64,000 nucleotides of DNA from Balaenoptera acutorostrata (GCF_949987535.1 NC_080075.1:58625636-58689635), one strand, 5' to 3'. Counted from the first letter of the stretch, positions 11,596-21,790 are shown. Notes: a model not told the origin generated them from the letters alone. Made by a program: numbers and translations.

Positions 11596-12767
11596 GGGGC
11601 GTGAGGAAGAACTGGGCAGAAGCCGCCATTTCCTTCTCATGTGCCAGCAGTTTTCACACTCTAGTGTTGGAGAAAACTCTCATTTACTGGTTCACTGGGC
11701 TTCCCCTGGCCGAACTGGATGTGACAACCTCCAGCTTCTGGTCAGGCACCTGGTCACTCAGATTTCAGTGGCCTGGAGGTTCCCTGCCTGAGCCCTCTGC
11801 ATCCTGGGGACAGCCTGATGCAGGGCACGGGGACCTGGGCAGGGGCTGGACATCCTCCAACCCCCATCCCTAACCCCTTCCTCACTCACTGACCCTAGAG
11901 AAGGTGGAGGGAGAGGGGCTTGGGGGAAGGGATGGGGTGTTTCTTCTTCCTGAAGCTCAGAGTACCAGGAATACTTCCAACACTACACCTAGGAAAGGGG
12001 GTTGTGAACTGCAGACCTGTGGACTGAATCTGGACCCTACCTGTGTTAGCGTAGCCCGCAGCATCTTTTAAAATTGGGAAATCCCACCTAAAAGGCTGAA
12101 TTTCTCTCTCTCTCTTGAAAAGCTCAGGCCTGGCTACTTTGGCCCATAAGGCACTAATGGGCCAGGGAGAGCAGGCACTGCCACGTTCACTACAGACTTT
12201 GCCACAGCGCCCCCTCCCTCAAAGCCTCACACCAGGCTCCCATGCCCACCTCTCCCGCTCCCATCACCGGCTGCTACTATGGGCAGGAGAGTGTGCTCTC
12301 CGACTGGACCACCTGTGACGAGGGTGACACCCACAGCCCAGAGAATGCTCTTCATTTAAAACTGGAGTGTTCTGGACCCTCTGGAGTGGCTAGTGAGAGC
12401 CGGGTGGCAGGAGAAAGTCCCAGGTCCTCCTCTTCCCGCCCCCATGGGTCACCATCAGCTCCTCATGCGGCCCTGTGCTTTGGAGAGGCCCCAGGGGCTG
12501 CAGGCGTAGATCCTCAAGGGAGGTACAGTTCTGCTGCGGCTGCTGGAAAGGAAACCAAATGGTCGCATTTCCTACCCCTAGAACCCCTGACCCTAGTGAC
12601 CCGAATTCCCTGGCACTGCCCTGGGTGGGAGGAGGCGTTAGTACCGACACACCCCTGCATGGATCTCCCAGAACAGCTTTCTGTGGACCAGCAGGTCAGG
12701 CTGAGAGCCTCCACTTCCTAAACCTCCCAGGTCATGCCCGGACCACAGAGCGAGGTCAGGGCCAACC
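11596..12767. other. Unique sequence with a possible hAT fragment
   Basis: Mostly unrecognised GC-rich DNA. 11999-12065 ('gttgtgaactgcagacctgt' then 'ggactgaatctggacc') resembles the inner end of a Charlie-type hAT element (caaactgcggcccacgggcc, aaatccggccc), but the match is too short to name. Confidence 0.4.
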
Positions 12768-12835
12768 CTGTCATTCATTCATTCATTCATTCCGCATGTA
12801 ATTGGTGAGTGTCTACTCAGGGCCAGCAAATGTGT
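12768..12835 (-). repeat. (ATTC)n with L2-like 3' end, antisense
   Basis: Five to six 'attc' units followed by 'ggtgagtgtctactcagggc', the layout of an antisense L2 3' terminus whose (TGAA)n tail has become a small tetranucleotide repeat. Confidence 0.65.
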
Positions 12836-13035
12836 GAGACACCCTTTCCTACTGCAAGACCTCGGGCAAGTCACAATCGCTGCACCCACCTCCCTTATCT
12901 GTAAAATCAGGGCATTACACGACCCACCTGGGAAGTTTGTCATGCGGCTTAAACGAGGTGATGCATGTCTTGGCGTGGAGCTGGTACACCGTAATTGCTC
13001 AATAAATTGTATCCATGTTGCCAATACTATTACTA
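12836..13035 (+). repeat. MIR, nearly full 3' two-thirds
   Basis: 'gacctcgggcaagtcacaat', 'ctcccttatctgtaaaatca', 'gcggcttaaacgaggtgatg', 'ttggcgtggagctggtacac' and 'gctcaataaattgtatcc' follow the MIR tRNA-unrelated part, CORE and L2-like tail in the right order. It directly abuts the CpG island. Confidence 0.85.
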
Positions 13036-13039
13036 ATAT

Positions 13040-13475
13040 CAGCTCAGATTCTAGTTCAGATCCCCGGGCTGGCCGGTGTCTGCCGCCTCGGGCTTCTCTC
13101 CTCCTGCTCCCGGCTCTCCTCCCGCACCCCCAAGTCTGGACCCCAAAGCCGGGCCCCGCCAGGTGCACAGAGGCCCCATTCTCTGGCCGAGCTTCCCCTC
13201 TCCTGCTCCTGAGGGACCCTGCCTGGTGACCTCGCGACCCCGCCGTTTGCGCGGGCGAAGAGGGGCCTTTTGTTCCCGGCCGGCCCGTGCGGCTCCCGCC
13301 CTAATCCGGCTAATTACCGTCCACATGGCGGCGGGGCGCGCGCTCGCCCACCACTTTCCCACGGCCGCGAAGAAAGCCCCTCAGTGCGGCGTGGAGAACA
13401 GAGCGGCGATTCAGCAGCGCCTGCCCGCCCGCCCCGCGAGCCCCTCGGCCGCCCCTTCCCGCGTCGTCTTCTTCT
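13040..13475. promoter_or_regulatory. CpG island; candidate promoter or enhancer
   Basis: By eye, 13231-13475 holds about 36 CpG dinucleotides in about 245 bp, far above the rest of the window. Motifs visible: a YY1-type core 'acatggcggc' at 13323-13332, a TAATCC (OTX/PITX-type) at 13302-13307 and a TAATTA homeodomain core at 13311-13316. A plus-strand open frame passes through (13076-13864, ATG at 13325), but its downstream part is low-complexity Leu/Ser-rich peptide from the CT-rich tract, so coding is unlikely. Orientation cannot be decided. It could be the 5' end of an unseen lncRNA or gene, an orphan CpG island, or a developmental enhancer. Confidence 0.7.
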
Positions 13476-13665
13476 CTCTTGTCCTCTGTCTCTCTCTGCC
13501 TGCCGGTCTCCGAGGCTGCCTCCCCGACTGTTTCTCTCTCCCTCTGATTCCTTTTCTCTCTGCCTTGTGTGTCTCTCCCTGTCTTCTGTCTCCTTCCCTC
13601 TGTGTCTGTCCACTCCGAGGCTTGCTTTCTCTGTCTCTCTGTTCCCTGTATCTCTCCCATGGCCA
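13470..13665. repeat. Pyrimidine-rich (CT)n-like tract
   Basis: About 190 bp of plus-strand C/T-rich sequence made of repeated 'ctctgtctctct' variants, directly downstream of the CpG island. A degenerate simple repeat that explains the low-complexity open frames on both strands. Confidence 0.8.
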
Positions 13666-14194
13666 GGGCTCAACTTGCCTGATCACCTCTGGGTCCATCT
13701 GGGGGCTCAGCGAGCCTCAGGCCCTTCCTTCTCTCCTTCCTGGGGACCCCAGGGTCCTAGCTCCTTCTAAGTGTAAGGAAACCAAGGATGCTCTGGGCCC
13801 AAGCTGCGTCTCTTGCACGTTTGGGGGGAAGCTCTGGGTTGTCTCTGGTGAGGGGCAGCTCTGAGATAGTGCTGGCTCAGGGAAGGTGTGGTGGGCCTCC
13901 TACAGCAGTGTGTGAGCACAGGGCCTGAGTGGACCCAGGACACTTGCCTAATGGCCTCTTTGGCCAGGCCAGAAAGGAGAGCAACTCTGAGGCAGTCCCA
14001 GCCTTGGGGGCAGACACCAGCCCCAACAGGGTTGGCCAAGGTGAGGGCCTGGGTCTGGGTTATCCTTGGTGTGGGTCTGGACCAGCCCCCAGCAAGTCTG
14101 GATGACTGCTCTTCTAGAATTCATTGGGAGTACATATCTGAAGGATTTCTGGGTAGGCCATGGAACGGGTCCTTTTGGCCACTTTTAGGCCCAA
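13666..14194. other. Unique sequence
   Basis: Nothing recognised between the CT tract and the next L2-like repeat. Confidence 0.4.
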
Positions 14195-14195
14195 G

Positions 14196-14530
14196 AAATT
14201 CATTCATTCATTCATTATTCATTCAACAAATATTTATTGAGTGTTTACTATGTGCCGGTAACTGTCCTAGGCCACAGGGGAGAAAGCCATGAACAAAGCA
14301 AAGATCCTGTGTTACATTCTAGTGGGAGAGGCTTTGGGAAAATAAGGAAAGCAGCTGTCAGATGGTAGGAAGGGCTATGGAAAAACGCAAAACCAGGAAG
14401 GGGGTCTGGGAGCTTGGGGGGTGAGGGGAGTGGCAGTCCCAGGAGACCTCTCTGAGTTGGTGACACCTGAGCAGAGACCTGAAGTGAGGTCAAGTGCTTT
14501 CTCTCCAGGGGGGTCCTGGACTTGCTGGAA
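14196..14530 (-). repeat. L2 3'-end-like element with ancient repeat continuation
   Basis: (ATTC)n, then 'caacaaatatttattgagtg', 'tttactatgtgccggtaact', 'tgttacattctagtgggaga', and further along 'gacctctctgagttggtgac' and 'acctgagcagagacctgaag'. The first part is the antisense L2 3' end. The continuation is the same ancient mammalian element seen at 45085-45535; I cannot name that family with certainty. Confidence 0.65.
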
Positions 14531-15514
14531 AGTTCCCACCAGGAGGCTTTTCCTAGTGCCCTCAAACCCCAGTCACTGGGAGGTGCTGAGACCCACTGCG
14601 GCACTAGGCTCGCCAAGGAAAGAGGCCAGGAAGGGGCTGGCCAGGAGACCTGTGCTGTGGGAAAATTCTTCCTGGCCCTCATGTTTCTTGCTTTTTCCTC
14701 AGCACTGTCAGAGATTTCCCAACAATGGTGACCTTTGAATGAACAGATCACAAATAAGCCACACAGCCCTGGGGGAGGGGTCCTGGCTAGGGCCTTGTGG
14801 TCTGTGTCTGGGGGAGAAGTAGGGCCCTCATGTCTGCAGAGAAACCAAGGGCTTCTTTACATCGAGGTAATTGAGGAAAAAGTATTAGTGAGTTTTGTGA
14901 ACTCATAAATCAGAAGACAACACAGTGTTGTTGTGGGTATTCAGATCAGGAGGGACAAGAAAGAAGAAAAGGGGCAAAATGTACTCCCAGTTGGCTCATG
15001 TTGGTCTCAGGCAAAGCAGGAGAACCTGGGGAACAGAGGCCGGACAGATGGATGCCTTGTAGCACCCACAGTTACTCCTGGCTGGGATTTGGGGCCCTGA
15101 GGGTGTCTGGAGCCCCAGTCAGAGCGTGCTTTTACGAGTGTGTTTGCTAAGTGTGGTGTGTGTGGCATCTGGGTGGAGGGAGGAGGCCCACGTGGCCTTT
15201 CCCAGCCTCTCCCACCAGCTCACTCCCCCCACCCTAATTGCCCACCCTAGCGGAGCCTGGTCCTGGCTGAACTCCCACTGAGTCTACTTCTGGGGAGGGC
15301 AATGGTGGGTGGATGGCAAACGAGCCTTCTTCCTGCCAAGCTGAAGTGGGGACTGGCCAGGTTCAGGGGTCCAGACATCCTCCAACTTGGACCTGCTTTC
15401 CATGGGCTGTGCTGCCTGGGACTTTCTGAAGAAGACAAGTACCACAATTCTGTTTGGGGTCAAATGCAGGAAAGCCCAGGTGGGTCTGGGAGACGGAAGT
15501 GTTCTTCATAACCT
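14531..15514. other. Unique sequence
   Basis: No repeat or exon signature recognised. Confidence 0.4.
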
Positions 15515-15655
15515 GCCCCTCACTAACTAGGAGAACTTGAGTGCCCCATTGGACCTCGCTGAGCTTGTTTCCTCACTGGAAAATAAGGATGATAAAAATA
15601 ATCCCTCCTCGCAGGATTATAGGAAGGATAAAATGAGATAAGGAGGCAGAGTGTG
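15515..15655 (+). repeat. MIR fragment
   Basis: 'actaactaggagaacttgag', 'gcttgtttcctcactggaaa', 'ataaggatgataaaaataat' and 'gataaaatgagataagg' follow MIR order on the plus strand. Confidence 0.75.
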
Positions 15656-16125
15656 TTCTGTCAGCCAGCAACTTCAGGCTTTTCTGACCAATACATTTTA
15701 CATTTCGCCCCATTACCTGCACGTATAATCAAAACAAAAGCTTACACTTTTCCTTATTATGTTGAATGCATTGATCTATCTTACTCTATTTCATTCTATT
15801 TTTTAAAAATTGCAAGTCATGACCCATTGGGCCATAAACCATGGAATGGGATACAAAAGCATGTGTGGTTTCACTGCCTGGAGAGCTTGCTGCAGGGAGA
15901 GCAGAGTGGGAGCTGCCACCCTGGGCACACCCCCCCTGACCCCAGCATGGCCCACCACTGCTTCTCCATGGTTGACTGGAGCTTTACTTCTCAGCCATCT
16001 CTCTTGACTGCCCCCAAACCTCCCTGCTGACTGTACTTGGCCCCATGCTGAGGCCAGACATAGCTTGCTAGATTCGAATGGGACCCAGGGGTCACCACAT
16101 CCCTCACTACTTTACAGAAGTGGAA
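15656..16125. other. Mixed sequence, possibly a degraded repeat
   Basis: 15690-15850 is AT-rich and may be a worn LINE or LTR piece, but no landmark is firm. The rest is unrecognised. Confidence 0.35.
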
Positions 16126-16129
16126 TTTC

Positions 16130-16215
16130 TGTAAACTTCCAAGCCAAGTTGAAAGTAATTTAGTCAAGACCACCCAGTAAATTGGCAGAACCAAGACTAG
16201 AGCTCAGGTGTCCCT
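16130..16215 (-). repeat. MIR fragment, antisense
   Basis: 'gtaatttagtcaagaccacc' then 'cagtaaattggcagaaccaa' is antisense MIR (cttgcccaaggtcacacagc, taagtggcagagcc). Confidence 0.6.
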
Positions 16216-16319
16216 GTCAACCCACAGCTGGTTTTCACTTATGGCCCAATCTCCTGCCTGTCTAAAATCTAGCCCCTCCTGTCTCCACCTCTGGGGTCTG
16301 GTAACCACCCCTGACCTGA

Positions 16320-16500
16320 GTAGAGTAGGAATAAAGCAGAGGATCAGTCTCGGGTGTGCGCACACTAGCCATGTGGCCAAAGGCAAGCCTATTAATGCTT
16401 CTCATCCTTGGTCTCCTCTCCATAAAGTGGGAATGATGCTTCTGCTCTTTTCAATCCGTTCTGCGGATTAAATGGGTAATGTGCATAAAAAGAACTTTGA
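16320..16500 (+). repeat. MIR, sense
   Basis: 'actagccatgtggccaaagg' (ctgtgtgaccttgggcaag), 'ggtctcctctccataaagtg', 'gggaatgatgcttctgct' and 'ctgcggattaaatgggtaat' follow MIR through the CORE. Confidence 0.7.
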
Positions 16501-16670
16501 AAAAACATTTAAATATACTTTAAAATTGAAGGCTTCTTGAGGGTGGGGGGAAAGGTTGAATAGGTGAAGCCCAGGGTTTTTTTTTTAGAGAATGAAATTG
16601 TTCTGTATGACCTTTTAGTGATAGATACATGACACTGCGTTTGTTGAAACCTATAAAAGTTTACAGCACA

Positions 16671-17030
16671 AAGAGTGAATCTTAGGACTTACCTGGTGGC
16701 ATGGTGGTTAAGAATCCGCCTGCCAGTGGGTTCAATCCCTGGTCCGGGAAGATCGCACATGCTTCGGAGCAACTAAGCCCGTGTGCCACAACTACTGAGC
16801 CTGCGCTCTAGAGCCCGCGAGCCACTACTACTGAAGCCCACGCACGCCTAGAGCCCGTGCTCCGCAACAAGAGAAGCCACCGCAGTGAGAAGCCCACGCA
16901 CCTCAACAAAGAGTCGCCCCCGCTCGCTGCAACTAGAGAAAGCCTGCGTGCAGCAATGAGGACCCAACGCAGCCAAAAATAAAAATAAATAAATAAATTT
17001 ATAAAATTTTTTAAAAAAGAGTGAATCTTA
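16671..17030 (+). mobile_element. CHR-2-type SINE with 14-bp TSD
   Basis: Body about 16685-17016, flanked by perfect 14-bp duplications 'aagagtgaatctta' at 16671-16684 and 17017-17030. The tRNA-like head keeps 'ggttcaatccctgg' (B-box region), followed by the CHR body and an A-rich tail with 'aaat' repeats. This is the first CHR SINE in the window and a clear L1-mediated retrotransposition product. It lies at the left edge of an older L1. Confidence 0.97.
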
Positions 17031-17481
17031 ATATATGCACATTAAACAAAATCATTTAGGAGGCCAGGAGATCCCAGGATGGAAAGCAGACTATGACAAA
17101 CCTATCTGTATTAGAAATGTATGAAACAACCTCACTGAAGTGGGTGGGGGGAAAGGTTTCGATTTAAATAACTTTGGAAATGAGCAGAGTCCATAAGACG
17201 AAAGGCAAAAGGAACTGCATAAACACTGTAAACTAGTTGATGAAGCCCTTTCCTGTAGGGTATGGGTTAACGATTCTGAAACCCCTATACATGTATATTG
17301 GAATTGAACCACTAAGTACATGGATGGTGGATGGTGGGATCCGGGTTTCTCACTGTGGGAGTGGAAGGTGGAAGGTTACAGACAAGCAAAGGGAGAAGGC
17401 TAGTATGACCCTTGTGATAATGGATTAAAGTTGTAGACGTCAGTATGAACTCAGGTTTACCTTAATATAGATACAGATGGC

Positions 17482-17512
17482 TACATATATATATATATAT
17501 ATTTATAGAATA
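17482..17512. repeat. (TA)n microsatellite
   Basis: Near-perfect TA run inside the L1 3' UTR, directly followed by a long palindrome. Confidence 0.9.
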
Positions 17513-17556
17513 TATGTATATTTTCTATATATGTATATAGAAAATATACATATATT
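17509..17556. repeat. Perfect 23-bp inverted repeat, 2-nt loop
   Basis: The arm at 17509-17531 is the exact reverse complement of 17534-17556, with only 'tg' between. Including the adjacent TA run the region is almost pure A/T and could extrude as a cruciform. It probably arose by slippage or template switching within an AT microsatellite. Confidence 0.92.
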
Positions 17557-18729
17557 TATAGATTTGTGTCTCTTTGGTTAGTTTGATAGACAGGTTAGTA
17601 TACACACATATATATCCTTGTTCTATCAGCTGAGAGGGTCTAGAAGCAGTGATGTCCTAGTAGCAAGGAGCACACTTAGTGCCCAGATCTTGGTTTCTAA
17701 TACCATTCTCCAGTAAAAAGAACCAGAGCTCCTTGGAAATATGGCTGCTTCTAGGACAGGAGGCAGGAAACACATAAGATGAAGCTGGAGCATCTTGTAG
17801 TGCCAGAAAGCAAAGAAGTGCTAAAAAAAAATAGATGGGAGTATGTCAAAGGGACACAGGAGCCAACTGAAAGAGCTCCAGTGACCGAAGCTGGAACAAT
17901 TTGAGCAAGAAAATAAATACAGTTGTATTGGATTATTACCCAAATTATAAAATAAATATTCATGAGTCTATACTTACATGAACAAATGATTTAACAATTA
18001 AATAATTAAGTTATTAAATAAAATAAATAAATGGGGGAGGAGAGACAGAACTCTAGGACAGAAGAATTCCCAGTGATTTATGCAGACACTTTGCCCTCAA
18101 GGAGAAGCCTAGCTCCCCACTCCTTAAATGTGGGCTGCACATAGTGACTTCCTTCCAAACAGTGCAGGTGGAAAGAGGACAAAAGAGTAACTCGATAGTG
18201 GAGAAACTTCAGCCAGGTGGTCAAGGTCAGCATCAACAGTGATAAGTCATGTTGGTAGCATGTACCCCTGCTGTGATGTGATGAGAATGGCACTTTACCC
18301 TGTGGTCTTCCTCCCCAAACCCATAATTCCAGTCCAACCACAAGAAAAAGCATCAGACAAGTCCCAGCTGAGGATTAGTCTACACAATTCCTCACCAGTA
18401 CTCCTCAAAACTGTCAAGACGATCAAAAACAAGGAAAGTCTGAAAAGCTGTCACAGCCAAGAGGAAACCACCCGGAAAAGAAAAAGGACATTAGGTAAGA
18501 ACTAAGGAAATCTGAAGAAAATATGTACTTACACTTTAATAATAATGCTAATCATATTGTAAAGCTAATAATAATATACTGACATTGGTTTATTCATTGT
18601 GACAAATGTACCACACTAATATAAGATGATAATAATAAGGAAAATTGGGTGTGGAGAATATGGGAGCTCTCTGTAACATCTTCACAATTTTTCCGTAAAT
18701 CTAAAACTATTCTAAAAATAAAAACTTCA

Positions 18730-18872
18730 GGGAGTTCCTCGGCAGTCCAGTGGTTAGGACTCAGCGCTTTCACTGCCGTGGGCCGGGGTTCAATCCCTGG
18801 TCGGGGAACTAAGATCCCACAAGCCACGTGGCACAGCCAAAATAAATAAATTAAATAAATTAAAACAAAACT
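18730..18872 (+). mobile_element. CHR-1-type SINE
   Basis: Short tRNA-derived SINE: 'gggagttcctcggcagtcca', 'gtggttaggactcagcgctt', 'ggttcaatccctggtcgggg', 'aactaagatcccacaagcc', then an A-rich tail of 'aaat' units. The flanks share only a weak 'aaaact' duplication, so the TSD is not firm. It inserted at the poly(A) end of the preceding L1. Confidence 0.93.
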
Positions 18873-19239
18873 TTATTTAAGGAATGGAAAGTCTTATGCT
18901 GGTAATTATTCACAGCTTATGGTTGAGACAAGTGGAGTTGGGGGAATGCCTCTGGGAAGGTTTCAAGGAAGTACGGAGAGAATTTCGGGAACTGCTCAGG
19001 GCTGAGAAACACAACTTGGGAGGCAGGGCTAAGGAGGAAGGTCTGTACATGCCCCAGCCTGAAAGGCGGCGCAAGAGGGAAAGGACGCCTTGGGACAGCG
19101 TGTTGGGAGTCCTTCCCTGATCTGGGAAGGCTCCTGGAGTGGTTAGGGAGTGATAGCCTGACTCCTTGCCCTCCTACCTCTTCCCAAACAACCTCATCTG
19201 GGGCCAGCCCTGATCCTCATCTGTGGGCAGCTCACCAGA
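18873..19239. other. Unique sequence
   Basis: Nothing recognised. The 18884-19120 open frame has no known motif. Confidence 0.4.
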
Positions 19240-19445
19240 GGAGTTCAGGGTTCAGCTCTGGAATCAGGAGAGCTCTGCCACTTACCAGCTGTGCAACCTC
19301 GGATAAGGCTAACGCCCTCTCTGAGCCTCATCTATAAAAAGTGCTCACCTATAAAAAGTGGTGAGAAAACTTGCATCCAATTGAGGAGATAACTGAGATA
19401 ATGCCTGTGAGGCCAGGACCTGGCACACACTAGAGACTTACTTCC
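19240..19445 (+). repeat. MIR, sense, with small internal duplication
   Basis: 'cagctctggaatcaggagag', 'ctctgccacttaccagctgt', 'gcaacctcggataaggctaa' and 'ctctctgagcctcatctata' are MIR. A 'ctataaaaagtg' segment occurs twice at about 19331-19361, a short tandem duplication inside the element. Confidence 0.82.
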
Positions 19446-19529
19446 CTCTGCTCAGCCCTGAGCAAGAGCCAACGGTCAGATGCTTCCCCCTCATTCAGGA
19501 GATCCAGTTCTTTTCCTTCATCCCAGCCC

Positions 19530-20050
19530 TAATGTGGCAGTTTTAAAACATGGTCCCAAAATTCTAATACTCCTTCCATTTGGAGGTGAGATTTAGGTCC
19601 CTTTTCCTTGAACCTGGGATATGTGACTGCTTCTACCAATAGAATATGGTAAAAGTGATGCCATGCCAGTTTCTGGGTCTGAGCTTTAAGAAACTGCCAG
19701 TTTCCATTTCCTTTCTCTTGGGATTCTCACTCTTGGAACCCAGCCACCATGCTGTGAGGAAGCCTGAGCAGCGCGTGGAGAGGCCATGTGGAGAGGAACA
19801 CGGTCCCTGGCTCTCAGTCTGGGCTGAGCTCCCAGCCAGCAGCCGGTTCTTACTTGCTAACCATGTGAGTGAGTCATCTGGCCCGTGGGTCCTCCTGTCC
19901 TCGGATGAGCTGCCCAGCTACCATCTTGTAGAGCAGAACCTAACCTTTCCCACCATGTCCCTCCCAGACTGGAGAGCTAAATAGATGAGTGATGATATTT
20001 TAAGCTACCAAGTTTTGGGGTTGCACAGCCATAGGAACCTGAACATCCGG
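19530..20050 (+). repeat. MaLR (MLT1-type) LTR
   Basis: Plus-strand landmarks of mammalian-apparent LTR retrotransposon LTRs: 'tgatgccatgccagtttctg', 'gagctttaagaaactgccag', 'accatgctgtgaggaagcct', 'ccatgtgagtgagtcatctg', and near the end 'taagctaccaagttttgggg'. These are ancient solitary LTRs without coding capacity. Confidence 0.8.
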
Positions 20051-20074
20051 TAACGGGATCCTCTCCCCTGTGTG

Positions 20075-20285
20075 TGAGCTGGGGTGTAGTGGTTTAGTGC
20101 ATAAACTCTGAAGCCAGACTGCCGGGGTTCAAATCCTGACCCTACAACATACTGACAGTACGACTCTAGGCAAGTTAACTACTCTCCCTGTGTCTCAGAT
20201 ACTTCATCTGTAAAATGGGATGTTGCAGAATTGTTCAGAAGATTAAATAAAGCACATAGAGAAGCACTTGCATGTGCATGATTAC
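20075..20285 (+). repeat. MIR, near full length
   Basis: One of the best MIR copies here: 'gtgtagtggtttagtgcata', 'ctctgaagccagactgccgg', 'ggttcaaatcctgaccctac', 'taggcaagttaactactctc', 'tacttcatctgtaaaatggg' and 'gattaaataaagcacata' span head to CORE. Confidence 0.9.
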
Positions 20286-20675
20286 TCCGCTAAGTCAAGT
20301 CACGGTGCCAGCCCCCCAGGGTGCTGGGGTGCTAGCCAGCTGGGCCCACCTTGGAGGACCTGTCATCTAAGACTATCCTTGCTTAGCCACTTGGGTTCCC
20401 AAGCCGACTTCCCAGGGGCCACCAGCCTGCCTCTCTTGGACGATGAGCTTTCGCTCTGCCTGTGCTTTGCTCACTGTCATGGCACTTGGCCTTCTGGTCT
20501 CTTCTACACCTCTCTGATTCTGACTGCCTGTCTTACTTGCTTTTGGCCGGGTTGTTTAGGGAATAAGAAAGAGTTGTTAGGTGGATGTAGAGTCCCCCAC
20601 TGTGGAGAGTGGTGCGTGGATGGGATGGATCTTTAGTTCATAAAATTCACTGGGAACTGGGAAACAGAAGCTTAC
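20286..20675. other. Unique sequence
   Basis: Nothing recognised. A plus-strand open frame at 20268-20636 begins inside the MIR and has no known motif. Confidence 0.4.
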
Positions 20676-20759
20676 CGTCCACACATCTCGTGGGAAGACA
20701 TTGATTTGTTGCTGAAATAAGAGTCCAGAGAGAACGGAACACATTTTGAGTGAGTCTTG
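20676..20759 (-). other. Exon-like segment (speculative)
   Basis: On the minus strand, a pyrimidine-rich acceptor ('ttctctggctttcctgcag') ends at 20760. An 84-bp segment follows that is open for exactly 28 codons, then a good donor 'gtaagc' starts at 20675. The peptide (starting QDSLKMCS, ending FPRDVWT) is not one I recognise. An internal alternative acceptor 'ttatttcag' is also present. Such combinations occur by chance in noncoding DNA, so this is only a candidate for a coding or lncRNA exon. It lies in non-repeat sequence. Confidence 0.15.
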
Positions 20760-21639
20760 CTGCAGGAAAGCCAGAGAATTTTCACAGTCCTTCTCAGGAC
20801 CTGCCTGACGGATGCAGCAGACTCCCAAGGAAGCTAAGGTTTCGTCTTAATTAGATTTAGCCAGAGAAAAATGAACATGCTGCAAGAGATTTTCCCACCT
20901 ACGTCTTCGTGCCGGTTCGGAGAACTCAGACGTGCTTCTGGTCCAGGCTGCACCCCAGGACTCAGGTTTCACCAGCTCGAGGAGCTCCCTTTTGCTGAAG
21001 GAACACAGTGACCTGGGGCCCTGGGGAATTTCTTTAAAATTCCTTTGGAAGGGGGAACGCCTGCTCCAGCCTGAGGAGCAGGGAGCGGGGACCTGGCGGG
21101 TGTCAGGAGAGCAGCCTGCGTTTTGGAGCTTACGGGGCCTAAAGCCCTACTTAAAGATGATCACCTAACCTCCAGCAACTCTCTCCGGAGCCTTCCCCAG
21201 TGCCTTACACTCCACCATCATGCCTGGAAGTATGACCCACTTCTTGGCGTTGGGAAGGCCATGTTGATGATGTGGACCTGCAGGAACAGAATTTGGAAAC
21301 CATCTGACTTCCTCCCCACCCTCAGGGGGGACGGAGAGCTGGGAGGATTGCAACAAACCGGACCCAGAGGATCTGGGCATGTGGAAGGCACTAGCACCCC
21401 CCGCAGGGAGAATGGGCACGGGCTCTGCCACATCTGCCTTGTGAGGGGCTGGGCAGGAAGCAGACTGGGGCCTGACTGCAGGGAGAGACAGAAGTCCAGT
21501 GGGGAGAGGGGCTGGGTGAGCATTTTGTCACAGCCCTGCTGGGGCCACCTGACTCCCAGGAGGAGTCGTTGAGAGTCCCATTTCTGGAGGTGTTTAGGGG
21601 GTGTTGAGAGGGGACAATGTACAAAGTGGAGGGAGCCCT
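20760..21639. other. Unique sequence
   Basis: No repeat family recognised. Overlapping open frames on both strands are treated as chance. Confidence 0.4.
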
Positions 21640-21735
21640 GTGTCTGAATCAGCACTCTGCCACTGGCCATGGGGACCACATCGGGCATATTCCTTAACCT
21701 CTTGGAGTCCCATTTATAAAATAGGGACAGTTTTG
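21640..21735 (+). repeat. MIR fragment
   Basis: 'cagcactctgccactggcca', 'ttccttaacctcttggagtc' and 'ccatttataaaatagggaca' are MIR landmarks. The copy runs straight into a (CA)n tract. Confidence 0.7.
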
Positions 21736-21740
21736 CACAT

Positions 21741-21743
<3 letters not shown>

Positions 21744-21788
<45 letters not shown>
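21744..21788. repeat. (CA)n microsatellite, about 22 units
   Basis: Uninterrupted CA dinucleotides over about 45 bp, preceded by 'catgcg' and followed by 'ccccactacc'. Probably length-polymorphic. Confidence 0.97.

Positions 21789-21790
<2 letters not shown>

Larger units (their letters stand above)
17035..18722 (+). repeat. Old L1 3' UTR region
   Basis: The 3' part is diagnostic of old mammalian L1: 'gacaaatgtaccacactaat', 'ataataaggaaaattgggtg', 'tatgggagctctctgtaaca', 'tcttcacaatttttccgtaa' and 'ctaaaactattctaaaaata'. The upstream 17090-17600 part is consistent with the same 3' UTR. A dead 5'-truncated copy, interrupted by an AT microsatellite. Confidence 0.8.

Noticed and set aside
13076..13864. 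262-codon plus-strand open frame through the CpG island, with an ATG at the YY1-like site
   Set aside because: Its downstream half is Leu/Ser-rich peptide encoded by a degenerate CT tract, the opposite strand is also open, and no domain is recognised. The ATG lies within a regulatory-type motif.
16685..17016. tRNA gene inside the SINE head
   Set aside because: The tRNA-like region is the normal head of CHR SINEs and does not fold as a complete functional tRNA.
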